64,000 bases of DNA from positions 8,072-72,071 of the forward strand of contig CAZPMC010000006.1 of NCBI GenBank assembly GCA_964587755.1, written 5' to 3'. The notes under the pieces are model-generated. The model searched no databases and had not been told where the DNA came from. It saw nothing but the letters and a program-made list of their open reading frames with translations. The translations under genes and the position numbers were made by a program. Source of the stretch: CAZPMC01 sp964587755. GTDB taxonomy: Bacteria > Bacillota > Clostridia > Acetivibrionales > DTU013. Below, piece after piece: positions 16,606-26,217 of this stretch (within the stretch, counting starts at the first letter, position 1; every line of letters starts with the position of its first letter).

Positions 16606-16621
16606 AATGAGGAAGAACACT

Positions 16622-17809
16622 ATGCTAAATGAACAACGTCGCAATGCTTTGATAGAGCTTTGCAGGAATTTGATCAGTACTTATAGCGTAACCGGTTCGG
16701 AAAAGGATATTGCTCTGCTTATATGTGACCGGATGAAAGCGGCAGGCTTTGATGACGCCTGGGTGGACGAGCAGGGTAATGCAATAGGAAAGATAAAAGG
16801 TACAGGCGGAGGAAAAACAGTACTTTTAGACGGACATATGGACACTGTTGAGGTTTCAGACATAAAGAAGTGGAAGCATGATCCTTTCGAGGCTGAAATA
16901 GACAATGGCCGTATTTACGGAAGGGGAGCCGCTGATATGAAAGGTGCGCTTGCTGCCATGATTATGGCAGCAGGCTGGCTTGCCTCTGACAAGCGCCCGG
17001 CGGGCGATGTATATGTCACGGGCACTGCTATGGAGGAGATCTCTGAGGGATGTGCGTTGTCTCACATAATAAAAAATATAAAGCCGGACTATGTCATTAT
17101 CGGTGAGGCAAGCATGCTAAATCTAAACATTGGTCAGCGTGGCCGGGGTGAAATTGTGGTAAGTACAAAAGGCAAGCCTGCTCACTCCTCAAATCCAGAG
17201 GTTGGTGTAAATGCTGTGTACAAGATGGTTAAGCTGATTGAAGGCATCCGCAATATCCCTGTTTCCAATCATGAATTACTCGGCGAAGGCATATTGGAGT
17301 TGACTGATATTATCTCATCTCCATATCCCGGAGCATCTGTTGTGCCAGAATTGTGTACTGCCACATTTGACAGACGGCTTTTGATAAATGAGACTGAAGA
17401 GACAATTCTTGAACCAATCCGTAAGCTCATAAATGAGCTTAAGAAGGAAGATCCAAAATTCGATGCCGAGACATATGTTGCAGGTATGGATTTGGAATTC
17501 TATACAGGATTTAAAACAAAGCATTTAAAATTTGCCCCTGCATGGTGTCTTGATAAAGAAAAGAACGCTGATCTGATAAATTGTGCACTTGAGGCATTAC
17601 GCACTTCAGGACTTGATCCCAAAGTGTCAACCTATAAATTCTGCACAAACGGAAGTGCTTCTGCAGGCATTCACAACATTCCTACAATTGGCTTCGGACC
17701 GTGTGCGGAATCTCAAGCCCATGTAGTGGATGAATATGTTGAAATTGCTCAGCTGGAAGGAGCATGTTGCGGTTATTACAATTTGATTGACGCACTTTGC
17801 CGTCTTTAG
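16622..17809 (+). CDS. ygeY: YgeY-family M20 metallohydrolase
   Basis: This 395-residue M20 enzyme closely matches the YgeY type. The metal motifs are LDGHMDTVEV, GRGAADMKGALAAM, AMEEISEG and IGEASMLNLNIGQRGRGE, with a late His in ESQAHVVDEY. YgeY homologues occur with ygeX, ssnA and xdhD in purine and selenium-linked clusters and are thought to release diaminopropionate or a related amino acid from a carbamoylated or formylated precursor. ATG 16622 follows GAGGAAG. It lies 16 bases after the PreA-like gene. The name rests on family resemblance and neighbourhood; the reaction is inferred. Confidence 0.85.
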   Translation: MLNEQRRNALIELCRNLISTYSVTGSEKDIALLICDRMKAAGFDDAWVDEQGNAIGKIKGTGGGKTVLLDGHMDTVEVSDIKKWKHDPFEAEIDNGRIYGRGAADMKGALAAMIMAAGWLASDKRPAGDVYVTGTAMEEISEGCALSHIIKNIKPDYVIIGEASMLNLNIGQRGRGEIVVSTKGKPAHSSNPEVGVNAVYKMVKLIEGIRNIPVSNHELLGEGILELTDIISSPYPGASVVPELCTATFDRRLLINETEETILEPIRKLINELKKEDPKFDAETYVAGMDLEFYTGFKTKHLKFAPAWCLDKEKNADLINCALEALRTSGLDPKVSTYKFCTNGSASAGIHNIPTIGFGPCAESQAHVVDEYVEIAQLEGACCGYYNLIDALCRL

Positions 17810-17838
17810 GGTGAATCAAAGTTAAAGGGAGAATGTTT

Positions 17839-19254
17839 ATGGAGCTTTTAATTAAAAATGGAACGCTAATCACCGTTGATAATGAGAGAAGGGTTTTTAA
17901 AGGAGATATTGCCGTTGACAAAGGAAGGATCGTCCGCATAGGAGAAGACTTATCCGACATCAAGGCAGATAAGGTGATTGATGCTGATGGATGTGCTGTT
18001 ATGCCCGGAATGATCAACACCCACACACATATATATCAGGCTCTCATTGAAGGTATTGGCTACGATATGCATTTTGAACCCTGGAATTGGCGTTTTCTGT
18101 TTCCGGTTGTAAGCAGGATGACACCGGAGCATTCTTATGTGAGTGCGCAGGTGGCTGCTTTGGAGATGATAAAAAGCGGAACTACAACAGTATGCGACCA
18201 CTGGTATATGCATACATATTTTGAGAACGTACGCAATGTTGCGCAAGCTTTGGATCAAAGCGGAATGCGCTCCTGCATCGTATATGGTTTATTGGATCGT
18301 TCCTTTGCAGGTTCAGCCATTGACGACGAAAGCATGACAATGGTACACACCCGGGAGGATTTAATGGCTGATGCGGAAAAATTTGCAGCAAAATGGCATA
18401 GGACAAGACGCACCACAGTTGCATTAGGAGTGGGAACAACGCAGGATGCTTCCCCAGAGCTTTTAAAAATGTCCCAGGAGTTTTGCCTTGCAAACGGTAT
18501 GCAAAACAACTTCCATGTTGCTGGCTGGAGCGAGCTTATTACAAACTGCTATAAACAATTTGGAATGCGTGATGTTGAGAACCTTGCGAGGCTCGGATAT
18601 GTAGGACCAAACATGGTATATGTCCATGCCGTGTGGCTGACTCCCGAGGAGATAAAGATAATTGGGGATACGGATACAAAGGTAGCCCACTGCCCGGTTG
18701 CCAATTCGCAGCTGGCATATGGTGTTTCACCTGTTAGCGAAATGTTGGCACGGGACGTTGCAGTCGGCTTGGGTACAGATGGTGGTGCAAGTTACACTTA
18801 TGACATGTTTGAGGTGATGCGTACAGCATCATATTTGCAAAAGCAGAAAAATCTATCAGCCGACTTTTTAACTGCTGAGCAGGCAATAGAGCTTTCCACA
18901 ATTAACGGCGCCCGGGTGCTGAATATGCAGGACGAGATTGGTTCATTGGAAGCAGGTAAGAAGGCTGACATTATTATTGTAGATTTTAATAAACCACACC
19001 TGATTCCTGTAAACCGCTACACTCCCAAATTAGTGTACAGCGCAAACGGCGGTGATGTAAGGACCACCATAATCGACGGAAAGGTTGTTATGGAGGACTA
19101 TGAGGTTAAGACACTTAATGAAAAAGAAATAATGAAGGATGCTATTCGCTGTGCTAAGGAACTTGTCAGCGGCGCATCAAATGATGATACAGAAAAATTA
19201 CTAAATGCTCCGTGGGGACGCAAACGTCCTTATTGGAGAAGCAAGGAGGATTAA
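17839..19254 (+). CDS. Metal-dependent aminohydrolase (ATZ-TRZ/SsnA-like), second copy
   Basis: The 471-residue amidohydrolase has metal ligands in INTHTHIYQ (HxH), His in NNFHVAGW, His in VYVHAVWL and Asp in LGTDGGAS. An aromatic-rich loop (HFEPWNWRFLFPV) follows the HxH helix and probably shapes the pocket. ATG 17839 fits the AAAGGGA site better than the upstream ATG 17833, which is only 2 bases from it. The C-terminal sequence is longer than in the first copy. It abuts the GH1 gene (3-base gap), which suggests tight coupling of the two products. Guanine-like, methylthioadenosine-like or pterin-like substrates are all possible. Confidence 0.83.
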   Translation: MELLIKNGTLITVDNERRVFKGDIAVDKGRIVRIGEDLSDIKADKVIDADGCAVMPGMINTHTHIYQALIEGIGYDMHFEPWNWRFLFPVVSRMTPEHSYVSAQVAALEMIKSGTTTVCDHWYMHTYFENVRNVAQALDQSGMRSCIVYGLLDRSFAGSAIDDESMTMVHTREDLMADAEKFAAKWHRTRRTTVALGVGTTQDASPELLKMSQEFCLANGMQNNFHVAGWSELITNCYKQFGMRDVENLARLGYVGPNMVYVHAVWLTPEEIKIIGDTDTKVAHCPVANSQLAYGVSPVSEMLARDVAVGLGTDGGASYTYDMFEVMRTASYLQKQKNLSADFLTAEQAIELSTINGARVLNMQDEIGSLEAGKKADIIIVDFNKPHLIPVNRYTPKLVYSANGGDVRTTIIDGKVVMEDYEVKTLNEKEIMKDAIRCAKELVSGASNDDTEKLLNAPWGRKRPYWRSKED

Positions 19255-19257
19255 GTT

Positions 19258-20616
19258 ATGGCTAAGCTTGAATTCCCAAAGGATTTTATTTGGGGCATCG
19301 GCAACGGTGCATATCAATCCGAAGGTGGATACAATGAGGACGGAAGAGGCGAGACTATTTGGGACCGCTACTGTCACATACCCGGCCGGATTATTGACGG
19401 CGCCAGCGGTGATGTCACATCGGATTTTTACCATAGGTATAAAGAGGACATTGCCCTGATGAAAAAGATGGGTATTCCGAACTTTCGCATGTCAATTTCC
19501 TGGGCGAGGATAATACCTGACGGGAGAGGCGAAATAAATGAAAAGGGTATAGCCTTCTATCATTCTGTTTTGGATGAGCTGATAAAAAATGGTATCGAGC
19601 CCATGGTAAACCTTTACATGTGGGATTTGCCACAGAAGCTGCAGGATATCGGAGGATGGGCAAATAGAGATGTGACAGATTACTTTGAAAGATATTGCCG
19701 GATTGTATTTAAGGAATACGGCTCTAAGGTCAAGACCTGGCTTACATTTGATGAACCCTTCTGCTGTGCGTTTATAGGCAATTACCTGGGAACATACGCA
19801 CCAGGGCTTACGGATTTCTCCACTGCTCTTTTGGTAAGCTACAATATGCTTCTTGCCCATGGCAAGGCTGTAAAAGCGTGCCATGAAATAATACCTGATG
19901 CAAAAATCGGTATAGCACTAAACCTTTCAGACTGCAAAAGTGCAACTGACAAGAAGGAAGATATTGAAGCAGCAATTCGCGCAGACGGCTACCGTAACCG
20001 CTGGTTCCTGGATCCGATTTACAAGGGAAGCTTCCCGCAGGACATGCTTGATTGGTACGAAAAACAGGGAGTAGTTATGCCAGAAATATTGCCGGAGGAT
20101 TTGAAAATCATGTCCGAGCCACAGGATTTCCTGGGAATTAACTTCTATTCACCTCATTTCTACGTACATGACGAACAGGTCTGGCCAATAAAGCTGACTG
20201 GAGTTAAGGTAGGATACCCGGTAAATTATATTAATTGGGAAATTGTGCCTGAGGCAATTTACAACATCCTCACCCGTGTTAAAAAAGATTACGGGGATAT
20301 TGAGATAAAAATTACTGCCAACGGCAACTGTACTACGGATATTATCAATCGTGAGCACAAGCTTCTGGATGATGAGCGTATTGATTATATGTACAATCAT
20401 CTTATACAGATAAATAAAGCAATTGAAGAAGGCATTCGTGTTACAGCGTATTATGCATTCTGCTTTACCGACAACCTTGAATGGACCCTTGGCTTTACTA
20501 AACGTTTCGGCCTTGTGTATGTTGATTTTAAGACTCAGGAGAGGATAGTCAAGGAAAGCGGTCACTGGTATTCTAAGGTAATAAGGGACAATGGCTTCGA
20601 GCTGGTTGACAAATAG
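19258..20616 (+). CDS. Glycoside hydrolase family 1 homologue lacking the catalytic nucleophile
   Basis: The 452-residue protein is full length and clearly GH1: FPKDFIWGIGNGAYQSEGGY, NEDGRG, FRMSISWARIIPDG, DNLEWTLGFTKRFGLVYVDF. The acid/base Glu is present (E166), but in TFDEP rather than the usual TFNEP. The nucleophile motif ITENG reads ITANG, so Glu is Ala at residue 354. The sugar-binding HWDLP motif reads MWDLP (Met121). A normal retaining beta-glucosidase mechanism is therefore not possible. The frame is intact and has a good start, so it is probably expressed. Context between two aminohydrolases suggests that it cleaves or binds an unusual glycoside, perhaps a purine glycoside; this is inference. 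Confidence 0.88.
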   Translation: MAKLEFPKDFIWGIGNGAYQSEGGYNEDGRGETIWDRYCHIPGRIIDGASGDVTSDFYHRYKEDIALMKKMGIPNFRMSISWARIIPDGRGEINEKGIAFYHSVLDELIKNGIEPMVNLYMWDLPQKLQDIGGWANRDVTDYFERYCRIVFKEYGSKVKTWLTFDEPFCCAFIGNYLGTYAPGLTDFSTALLVSYNMLLAHGKAVKACHEIIPDAKIGIALNLSDCKSATDKKEDIEAAIRADGYRNRWFLDPIYKGSFPQDMLDWYEKQGVVMPEILPEDLKIMSEPQDFLGINFYSPHFYVHDEQVWPIKLTGVKVGYPVNYINWEIVPEAIYNILTRVKKDYGDIEIKITANGNCTTDIINREHKLLDDERIDYMYNHLIQINKAIEEGIRVTAYYAFCFTDNLEWTLGFTKRFGLVYVDFKTQERIVKESGHWYSKVIRDNGFELVDK

Positions 20617-20679
20617 AATTTTGGAAGGCAATAGTTTTAAGCGATATAAATTTGGAATGATAGGAGATGGATAACTGCA

Positions 20680-22035
20680 ATGCGTGAATGTGATTTAATA
20701 CTTGGAGGAAGCTACCTTCTCGCAATGGATGATAATGACACCCGAATCAGAAATGGTGGTGTGGCAATTAAAGATGGCAAGATTATTGCACTTGCGGAAA
20801 TATCCGAGTTGAGAAATCAGTATAAACCGAAAGAGGAAATCGTACACGAAAATGCAGTTATCCTCCCGGGCTTGATTGATGCTCATACCCATGAAACTTT
20901 AACAAGGGGCCTGCATGAGGACCTCCCATTGATGCGGTGGTTGGAAGAGGTATGCTACCCCGTTGAGGCAAGCTATACACCGGAAGATATATATGCCGCT
21001 GCACTGATGACACAGATGGAGCTTATACGCGGTGGAGTTACGACTTTTATTGATATATTCAGATATGCAGACCAAGCTATAAAGGTCATTGAAAAGTCCG
21101 GAATGAGAGCCATATTTACTCCCCAGTTTTTTGATGAGACTTCTGATACGCTGGAGAGTATTGATAAAACAGTGGATTTGATTGAGAAATATCATGGCAG
21201 CCAAAACGGCCGTGTCAGTGTCTGGTTTGGACCTCACGCACCTTATTCCTGCGGCCCCGAAAGCTATGCAAGGGCCGCTGAGCTTTCGAAAAAACTCGGT
21301 GTCGGAGTCCATACTCATATGTGTGAGACAAAGGCAGAGGTTCAATTAATAAAAGAAAGATACGGAAAGGATCCTGTAGAATACCTCCATGAGGCAGGCG
21401 TTCTAGATGTTCCCTGTGTTTTGGCCCACTCTATCTACCTGACAGATGAAAATATTTCACTGTTGGCAAAGAAGCGGGATACTGCAGGACTTGTATATAA
21501 CCCCATAAGCAATATGAAAATAGCCGATGGAATAGCAAGAATACCTGAGCTTCTTTCGGCGGGCTGTACGGTCGGCTTGGGCACTGATTCCAATTTATCT
21601 AACAATGGATTGGATATGTTTGCAGAAATGCGCATAGGAAGTTACCTGCAGAAGGTGTTTAATGATGATGCGACCATAATGCCATGCTTTGAAATGCTAA
21701 AGCTGGCAACACGCGGCAGTGCAAAGGTTCTAAAAATGGAAGACAAAATAGGAAGCTTAGAACCCGGAAAATGTGCTGATGTTATTGCTGTAAGCTTCAG
21801 TAAACCGCATATGTGGCCTATTTATTATGAGAATCCAAGTAATATTGTTGAGCAGATTGTCTACTCGGCACGCGCTTCAGATGTTATAACAACTATAGTT
21901 GATGGTAAGGTTTTAATGGATAATTATGTTATCCGGACACTTGATGAGAAAGGTGCTTTTGAGTTTATACAAAAAAGGGCAATGGATTTATATGCACGCA
22001 GCTTTCCAGACAGGGTAAGCAGTGAGAAAATATAA
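20680..22035 (+). CDS. Aminohydrolase, MtaD-like (methylthioadenosine/adenosylhomocysteine deaminase family)
   Basis: This 451-residue amidohydrolase has IDAHTHETLTRGL as HxH, HTHMCETKAEV as the third His and substrate Glu, VLAHSIYL as the fourth His and LGTDSNLSNNGLDMF as the catalytic Asp. The HTHMCE and DSN combination is typical of the MtaD/SAH deaminase group and of 5'-deoxyadenosine deaminases. A GGAGATGG site lies upstream of the ATG. The gene sits between GH1 and the Mo hydroxylase. A deaminase of nucleosides or bases fits the locus; which one acts on imported nucleoside is unknown. Confidence 0.85.
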   Translation: MRECDLILGGSYLLAMDDNDTRIRNGGVAIKDGKIIALAEISELRNQYKPKEEIVHENAVILPGLIDAHTHETLTRGLHEDLPLMRWLEEVCYPVEASYTPEDIYAAALMTQMELIRGGVTTFIDIFRYADQAIKVIEKSGMRAIFTPQFFDETSDTLESIDKTVDLIEKYHGSQNGRVSVWFGPHAPYSCGPESYARAAELSKKLGVGVHTHMCETKAEVQLIKERYGKDPVEYLHEAGVLDVPCVLAHSIYLTDENISLLAKKRDTAGLVYNPISNMKIADGIARIPELLSAGCTVGLGTDSNLSNNGLDMFAEMRIGSYLQKVFNDDATIMPCFEMLKLATRGSAKVLKMEDKIGSLEPGKCADVIAVSFSKPHMWPIYYENPSNIVEQIVYSARASDVITTIVDGKVLMDNYVIRTLDEKGAFEFIQKRAMDLYARSFPDRVSSEKI

Positions 22036-22066
22036 ATATTTAAGCATGAGGAAGGAGCCAGTTAAG

Positions 22067-24850
22067 ATGAATGAAATAAAACTTACAGTAAACGGGAAAC
22101 AGGTTACTGCTACCAATCCAGAAATGACTCTTCTGAAATTCCTGCGCGAAGAATTGGGACTTGTTGGTGCAAAAGACGGGTGCAGCAGAAGCCAATGCGG
22201 TTCTTGTACGGTAATAGTAAATAAAAAAGCTGTTACTGCCTGTTCACAGAAGATGAAGAGGCTTGAGGGGGCAATTGTTGAAACTATAGAAGGATTGGCA
22301 GACGGCGACAAGCTCCATCCCTTGCAGATTGCGTTTATGAAATTAAGTGCATTTCAGTGCGGCTTCTGTACTCCTGGAATGATAATGAAGGCTAAGGAGC
22401 TTTTAGACAAAAATCCTGACCCGTCGGAGGAAGAAATAAAAGAAGCATTAAAGAGAAACATTTGCCGCTGCACAGGGTACAAAAAGATTGTTGAAGCTGT
22501 TCAGCTGGCTGCCCGGATTTTAAGCGGCAAAGAAGCAGTTGATTTATATGATGACGACGGCAGGGTAGGAGACCGTACTGTTCGTACCGATGCCCTTAGA
22601 AAGGTAAAGGGTCATCCTGTATACACCGATGACTACAAGCTGGTTAAACCGCTACAAGGGAAAATGCTGTTTTCTGAGTATCCTCATGCAAAGATATTGT
22701 CTATTGATATTGAAGAGGCGAAAAAAATGCCTGGTGTTGCTGCAATTGCTCTTTATAAAGACGTTCCCGGGCGAAAGGTATTTGGACAGGGAATGGTTCC
22801 GAATCAGCCTGTTATCGCAGGTGACATTGTCCGCTTTGTAGGCGATCCGGTGGCGGTAGTTTACGCGGATACAGAGGAACAAGCCTATGCAGCAATGGAA
22901 CGTATTAAGGTCGAGTATGAACCGCTGCCTGTCCTTACTTCCCCAAGAGAAGCCATGAAAGAGGATGCATTCAAGATATATGATGAGGGCAATATTCTTA
23001 AGCACCATCATACTCACAAGGGAAATGTGGACAGGGGCTTTGAACAGTCAGATATCATAATTGAGGATACCTATTATACTCAATGTATTGATCATGGTTA
23101 TATGGAGCTGGATGCAGCCCTTGCAGAATATGACGAAAATGGCAGGCTGATAGTGTACGGCTCTGTGCAGAATCCGTTAGGTCTGGTTAAGGACATAGCT
23201 GCGTGCCTGGCATTGGACGAGGACAAGGTCCGTGTAGTTATCCGTCCAAACGGCGGTGCCTTCGGCGGAAGAGAAGAGCCTTCAGTTCATATCCAGGCAG
23301 CTTTAGGAACCCTGATGACTGGAAGACCTGTAAGAATGGTTTTCAGCCGTGAAGAATTAAATATATTCTCAACAAAACGCCATGCAATGGAATTAAAATA
23401 TAAAATCGGTGCTACCAAAGATGGCAAGCTGATGGCTATTAAGGCTGAGACTGTTGGTGATACAGGAGCCTATGATTCTTCAGGTGAATTTGTTTTATTC
23501 CGTGCATGCGTGTTTGGAGCAGGACCATATGAGATTCCAAATGCCTGGATGGACAGCTATGCAGTGTATACAAACAATGCAAATGCCGCTTCGATGCGCG
23601 GTTTTGGAAGCACCCAGCCATGCCTGGCAATGGAAGCAATGCTTGACAGGGTGGCAGAGGCATGCAACATTGACCCCTTTGAAATTCGCAGGATAAACGG
23701 ATTGGATATTGGAAAGCAGACAATTACCGGCCATGTAATTGATTACGGAATAGGTTTTAAAGAAGCCCTTAATGCTATAGAAAGAGAAGTTAAGAAAGAC
23801 GGATTGCCAGAACCTTCAGGTCCGAATAAGAAGATAGGTATCGGTATAGCAGGCAGTATGAAGAACGTCGGTCTGGGCTCGGGCTCTGAAGACTCTGCAT
23901 GGGCTCAGATGCGTCTGGGTGAGGATGGGAAGATTGTTGTTATGATGGGTGCCGTTGAATTCGGACAAGGCTGCGATACGGTTATGGCTCAGATTGCAGC
24001 AGAGACTTTGGGTGTATCCATCAGAAATATCCGGATGGCTCCGGTAGACACGGAATATACTCTCGACGGCGGGATTACAACTGCTTCAAGACAGACATTC
24101 GTTTCAGGCAATGCAGTTAAGACAGTCGGAAGCATTTTTAAGAACACTATGCTAAATTACGTTTCGGAAGTCTCCAAGATACCTGTTGGATATCTTGAAT
24201 GTGACAAGGACGGAATATATGACGTACGTAAAGGGCAAAGCTTCAGGATGAGCTTTGAAGAACTGGCAAAGACAGCAAAGCAAAATAATCGTGATATACA
24301 TGAAAAATATTATTATGTTGCTCCTGAGACAAGACCTTTAAAGGAATGCTCGGATAACTTATCAAACGATGTGGTCGGACACAGGCTTCATTTCTCATAC
24401 TGCTTCGGCGTACAGGCTGTAATTGTCGAGGTGGACGAGGAAACCGGAGAAGTGAAGGTGCTTCGTGCTTATGCCGCAAACGATGCAGGCCGTGCAATCA
24501 ACCCTGCCCTCGTAGAAGGCCAAATCGAGGGTGGCGTTGCCATGGGAATCGGTTACGCACTTTCAGAGAACTTTGAAATGAAAGACGGGTATGTGGTGTC
24601 TAAGGAATTTAAAGATCTGGGACTTCCAAGGTCAACAGATATCCCGACTGACATAAGGACAATTATTGTAGAAGAAAATCACCCTTATGGGCCCTTCGGT
24701 GCTAAAGGAATGGGTGAGTTGCCGTTGAATGCAACTGCACCGGCAATCTTAAATGCAATTTATGATGCTGTCGGAGTTAGAATAACATCATTACCTGTTA
24801 AGCCGGAAAAGCTTTCAGAGCTTATTAAGGATAAGAAAAAAAGTAGTTAG
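22067..24850 (+). CDS. xdhD: Molybdenum hydroxylase, XdhD-type fused FeS/molybdopterin subunit
   Basis: The 927-residue enzyme fuses a two-[2Fe-2S] domain to a molybdopterin domain. The first cluster uses C39, C44, C47 and C59; the second uses C98, C101, C133 and C135. The Mo domain shows NGGAFGGREEP, VEFGQGCDTVMAQ and GAKGMGELPL, where the last Glu is the catalytic base. Length and order match XdhD (YgfN) and not three-subunit xanthine dehydrogenase. No FAD subunit gene is present in the window, so electrons must leave by another carrier. ATG 22067 follows GGAAGGAG. It likely hydroxylates a purine or related N-heterocycle. MocA, encoded at 47946, would finish its cofactor. Confidence 0.9.
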   Translation: MNEIKLTVNGKQVTATNPEMTLLKFLREELGLVGAKDGCSRSQCGSCTVIVNKKAVTACSQKMKRLEGAIVETIEGLADGDKLHPLQIAFMKLSAFQCGFCTPGMIMKAKELLDKNPDPSEEEIKEALKRNICRCTGYKKIVEAVQLAARILSGKEAVDLYDDDGRVGDRTVRTDALRKVKGHPVYTDDYKLVKPLQGKMLFSEYPHAKILSIDIEEAKKMPGVAAIALYKDVPGRKVFGQGMVPNQPVIAGDIVRFVGDPVAVVYADTEEQAYAAMERIKVEYEPLPVLTSPREAMKEDAFKIYDEGNILKHHHTHKGNVDRGFEQSDIIIEDTYYTQCIDHGYMELDAALAEYDENGRLIVYGSVQNPLGLVKDIAACLALDEDKVRVVIRPNGGAFGGREEPSVHIQAALGTLMTGRPVRMVFSREELNIFSTKRHAMELKYKIGATKDGKLMAIKAETVGDTGAYDSSGEFVLFRACVFGAGPYEIPNAWMDSYAVYTNNANAASMRGFGSTQPCLAMEAMLDRVAEACNIDPFEIRRINGLDIGKQTITGHVIDYGIGFKEALNAIEREVKKDGLPEPSGPNKKIGIGIAGSMKNVGLGSGSEDSAWAQMRLGEDGKIVVMMGAVEFGQGCDTVMAQIAAETLGVSIRNIRMAPVDTEYTLDGGITTASRQTFVSGNAVKTVGSIFKNTMLNYVSEVSKIPVGYLECDKDGIYDVRKGQSFRMSFEELAKTAKQNNRDIHEKYYYVAPETRPLKECSDNLSNDVVGHRLHFSYCFGVQAVIVEVDEETGEVKVLRAYAANDAGRAINPALVEGQIEGGVAMGIGYALSENFEMKDGYVVSKEFKDLGLPRSTDIPTDIRTIIVEENHPYGPFGAKGMGELPLNATAPAILNAIYDAVGVRITSLPVKPEKLSELIKDKKKSS

Positions 24851-24874
24851 TAAAGGTTGGAAAGAGGATTTAAT

Positions 24875-26071
24875 ATGGACAAAAAATTTTCATTGGCACC
24901 AATACAGAGGAAGGCTACTGATAACAACAAGTTTCTCAGCGTAGAGCTGGGTGAACAGGTTGTAAATTATCACAAAAGCTTTCCTGCCTATGAGCAAACA
25001 CCTTTAACCGATTTACCAGAGCTTGCAAGGGAAATCGGAATCGAAAAGCTATATGTTAAGGATGAATCTTACCGATTCGGGCTTAATGCATTTAAGGTAT
25101 TGGGCGGTAGCTACAGTATAGGTGCTTATCTCGCAAAAAGGTTACAGCTTGCTCCAAATCAGATAAACTACGGGACCCTCTGCTCTGATGCTGTCCGTGA
25201 GAAGCTGGGCGTACTAACATTTGTCACTGCGACCGATGGGAATCACGGTCGCGGTGTGGCATGGACCGCACGGGAGCTCGGACACAAATCAGTGGTGTAC
25301 ATGCCTCATGGCAGCTCAGATGAGAGATTAGAAAATATAAGGGCAGAGGGCGCCGAAGCTGAGATACTTGACATGAATTATGATGAGGCTGTCAGGCTGG
25401 CAAATAAAATGGGTAAAGAGCATGGATGGATTATGGTACAGGATACGGCATGGGAAGGCTATGAGGAGATACCCCGCTGGATTATGCAGGGGTATTTGAC
25501 GATGGCATATGAGGCTGCCACGCAACTGAAAGACCAAGTCCCGACTCATGTATTCTTGCAGGCAGGTGTCGGTTCATTGGCAGGGGCTGTTGCAGGTTAC
25601 CTGGCTAATTACTATGGCAATAACAAGCCACAGATTGTTGTAGTTGAGCCGAATAAGGCAAACTGCATTTACAGGACTGCTGCTGCAGCTGACGATAAGC
25701 TGCACTTTGTAACAGGCAAGCTGGATACACTAATGGCAGGTTTAGCTTGTGGAGAGCCAAACCGGATAGGTTGGGAAATATTACAGGAGACTGCAGAATA
25801 TGCAATATCGTGTCCTGATTGGGTAGCTGCTAAGGGAATGAGAATTTTGGCCGCTCCTATCGGAAACGACAGTAAAGTGATTTCAGGTGAAAGCGGAGCG
25901 GTTACCACAGGACTGGTCGCCCAAATCATGACAGACCCTGATTTAGCATGGATGAAGGATGAGCTGAAAATTGACAGCACGTCAAAAATCCTTTGTTTCA
26001 GTACTGAGGGGGATACAGACAAGGAAAATTACCGCCGTATCATTTGGGACGGTGCTTACCCTGGGCTTTAA
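24875..26071 (+). CDS. dpaL: Diaminopropionate ammonia-lyase (YgeX-like)
   Basis: This PLP enzyme splits 2,3-diaminopropionate into pyruvate and two ammonia. The 398-residue length equals E. coli YgeX. The PLP Lys lies in GLNAFKVLGGSYSIG, a phosphate/substrate loop in TATDGNHGRG, and the family segment QDTAWEGYEEIPRWI is intact. ATG 24875 follows AAAGAGG. The gene follows xdhD by 24 bases and is the last gene before the regulator gap. In known purine clusters this step yields pyruvate, giving the host carbon and reducing power, and here it would make ring nitrogen available as ammonia. Confidence 0.92.
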   Translation: MDKKFSLAPIQRKATDNNKFLSVELGEQVVNYHKSFPAYEQTPLTDLPELAREIGIEKLYVKDESYRFGLNAFKVLGGSYSIGAYLAKRLQLAPNQINYGTLCSDAVREKLGVLTFVTATDGNHGRGVAWTARELGHKSVVYMPHGSSDERLENIRAEGAEAEILDMNYDEAVRLANKMGKEHGWIMVQDTAWEGYEEIPRWIMQGYLTMAYEAATQLKDQVPTHVFLQAGVGSLAGAVAGYLANYYGNNKPQIVVVEPNKANCIYRTAAAADDKLHFVTGKLDTLMAGLACGEPNRIGWEILQETAEYAISCPDWVAAKGMRILAAPIGNDSKVISGESGAVTTGLVAQIMTDPDLAWMKDELKIDSTSKILCFSTEGDTDKENYRRIIWDGAYPGL

Positions 26072-26132
26072 TACAGAACATGAAAAGGTAGTTAAGAGTT
26101 AATCAAGAAAATGCAATAACTGTATTAAAATG

Positions 26133-26177
26133 TTGACAATTATTAAAAAAAGAGATACTTTAGTAATATTATATAAT
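26133..26177 (+). promoter_or_regulatory. Possible promoter of the DeoR regulator
   Basis: TTGACA (26133-26138) has a weak TACTTT at 17 bases (26156-26161). A perfect TATAAT lies at 26172-26177 but too far from this -35. The regulator may thus be transcribed separately from dpaL. Confidence 0.4.
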
Positions 26178-26217
26178 ATTTGTATTAAAGGGAAAATATT
26201 GCGGGAAGGTAAAAATA

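Noticed and set aside
19258..20616. GH1 gene as a pseudogene
   Set aside because: There is no frameshift or stop, the length is normal, the start site is good and conserved blocks around the changed residues are intact, so altered function is more likely than decay.
22067..24850. Selenoprotein or in-frame TGA in the XdhD-type gene
   Set aside because: The frame is open with no internal TGA. Selenium use in this family would be a labile cofactor and cannot be seen in the sequence.
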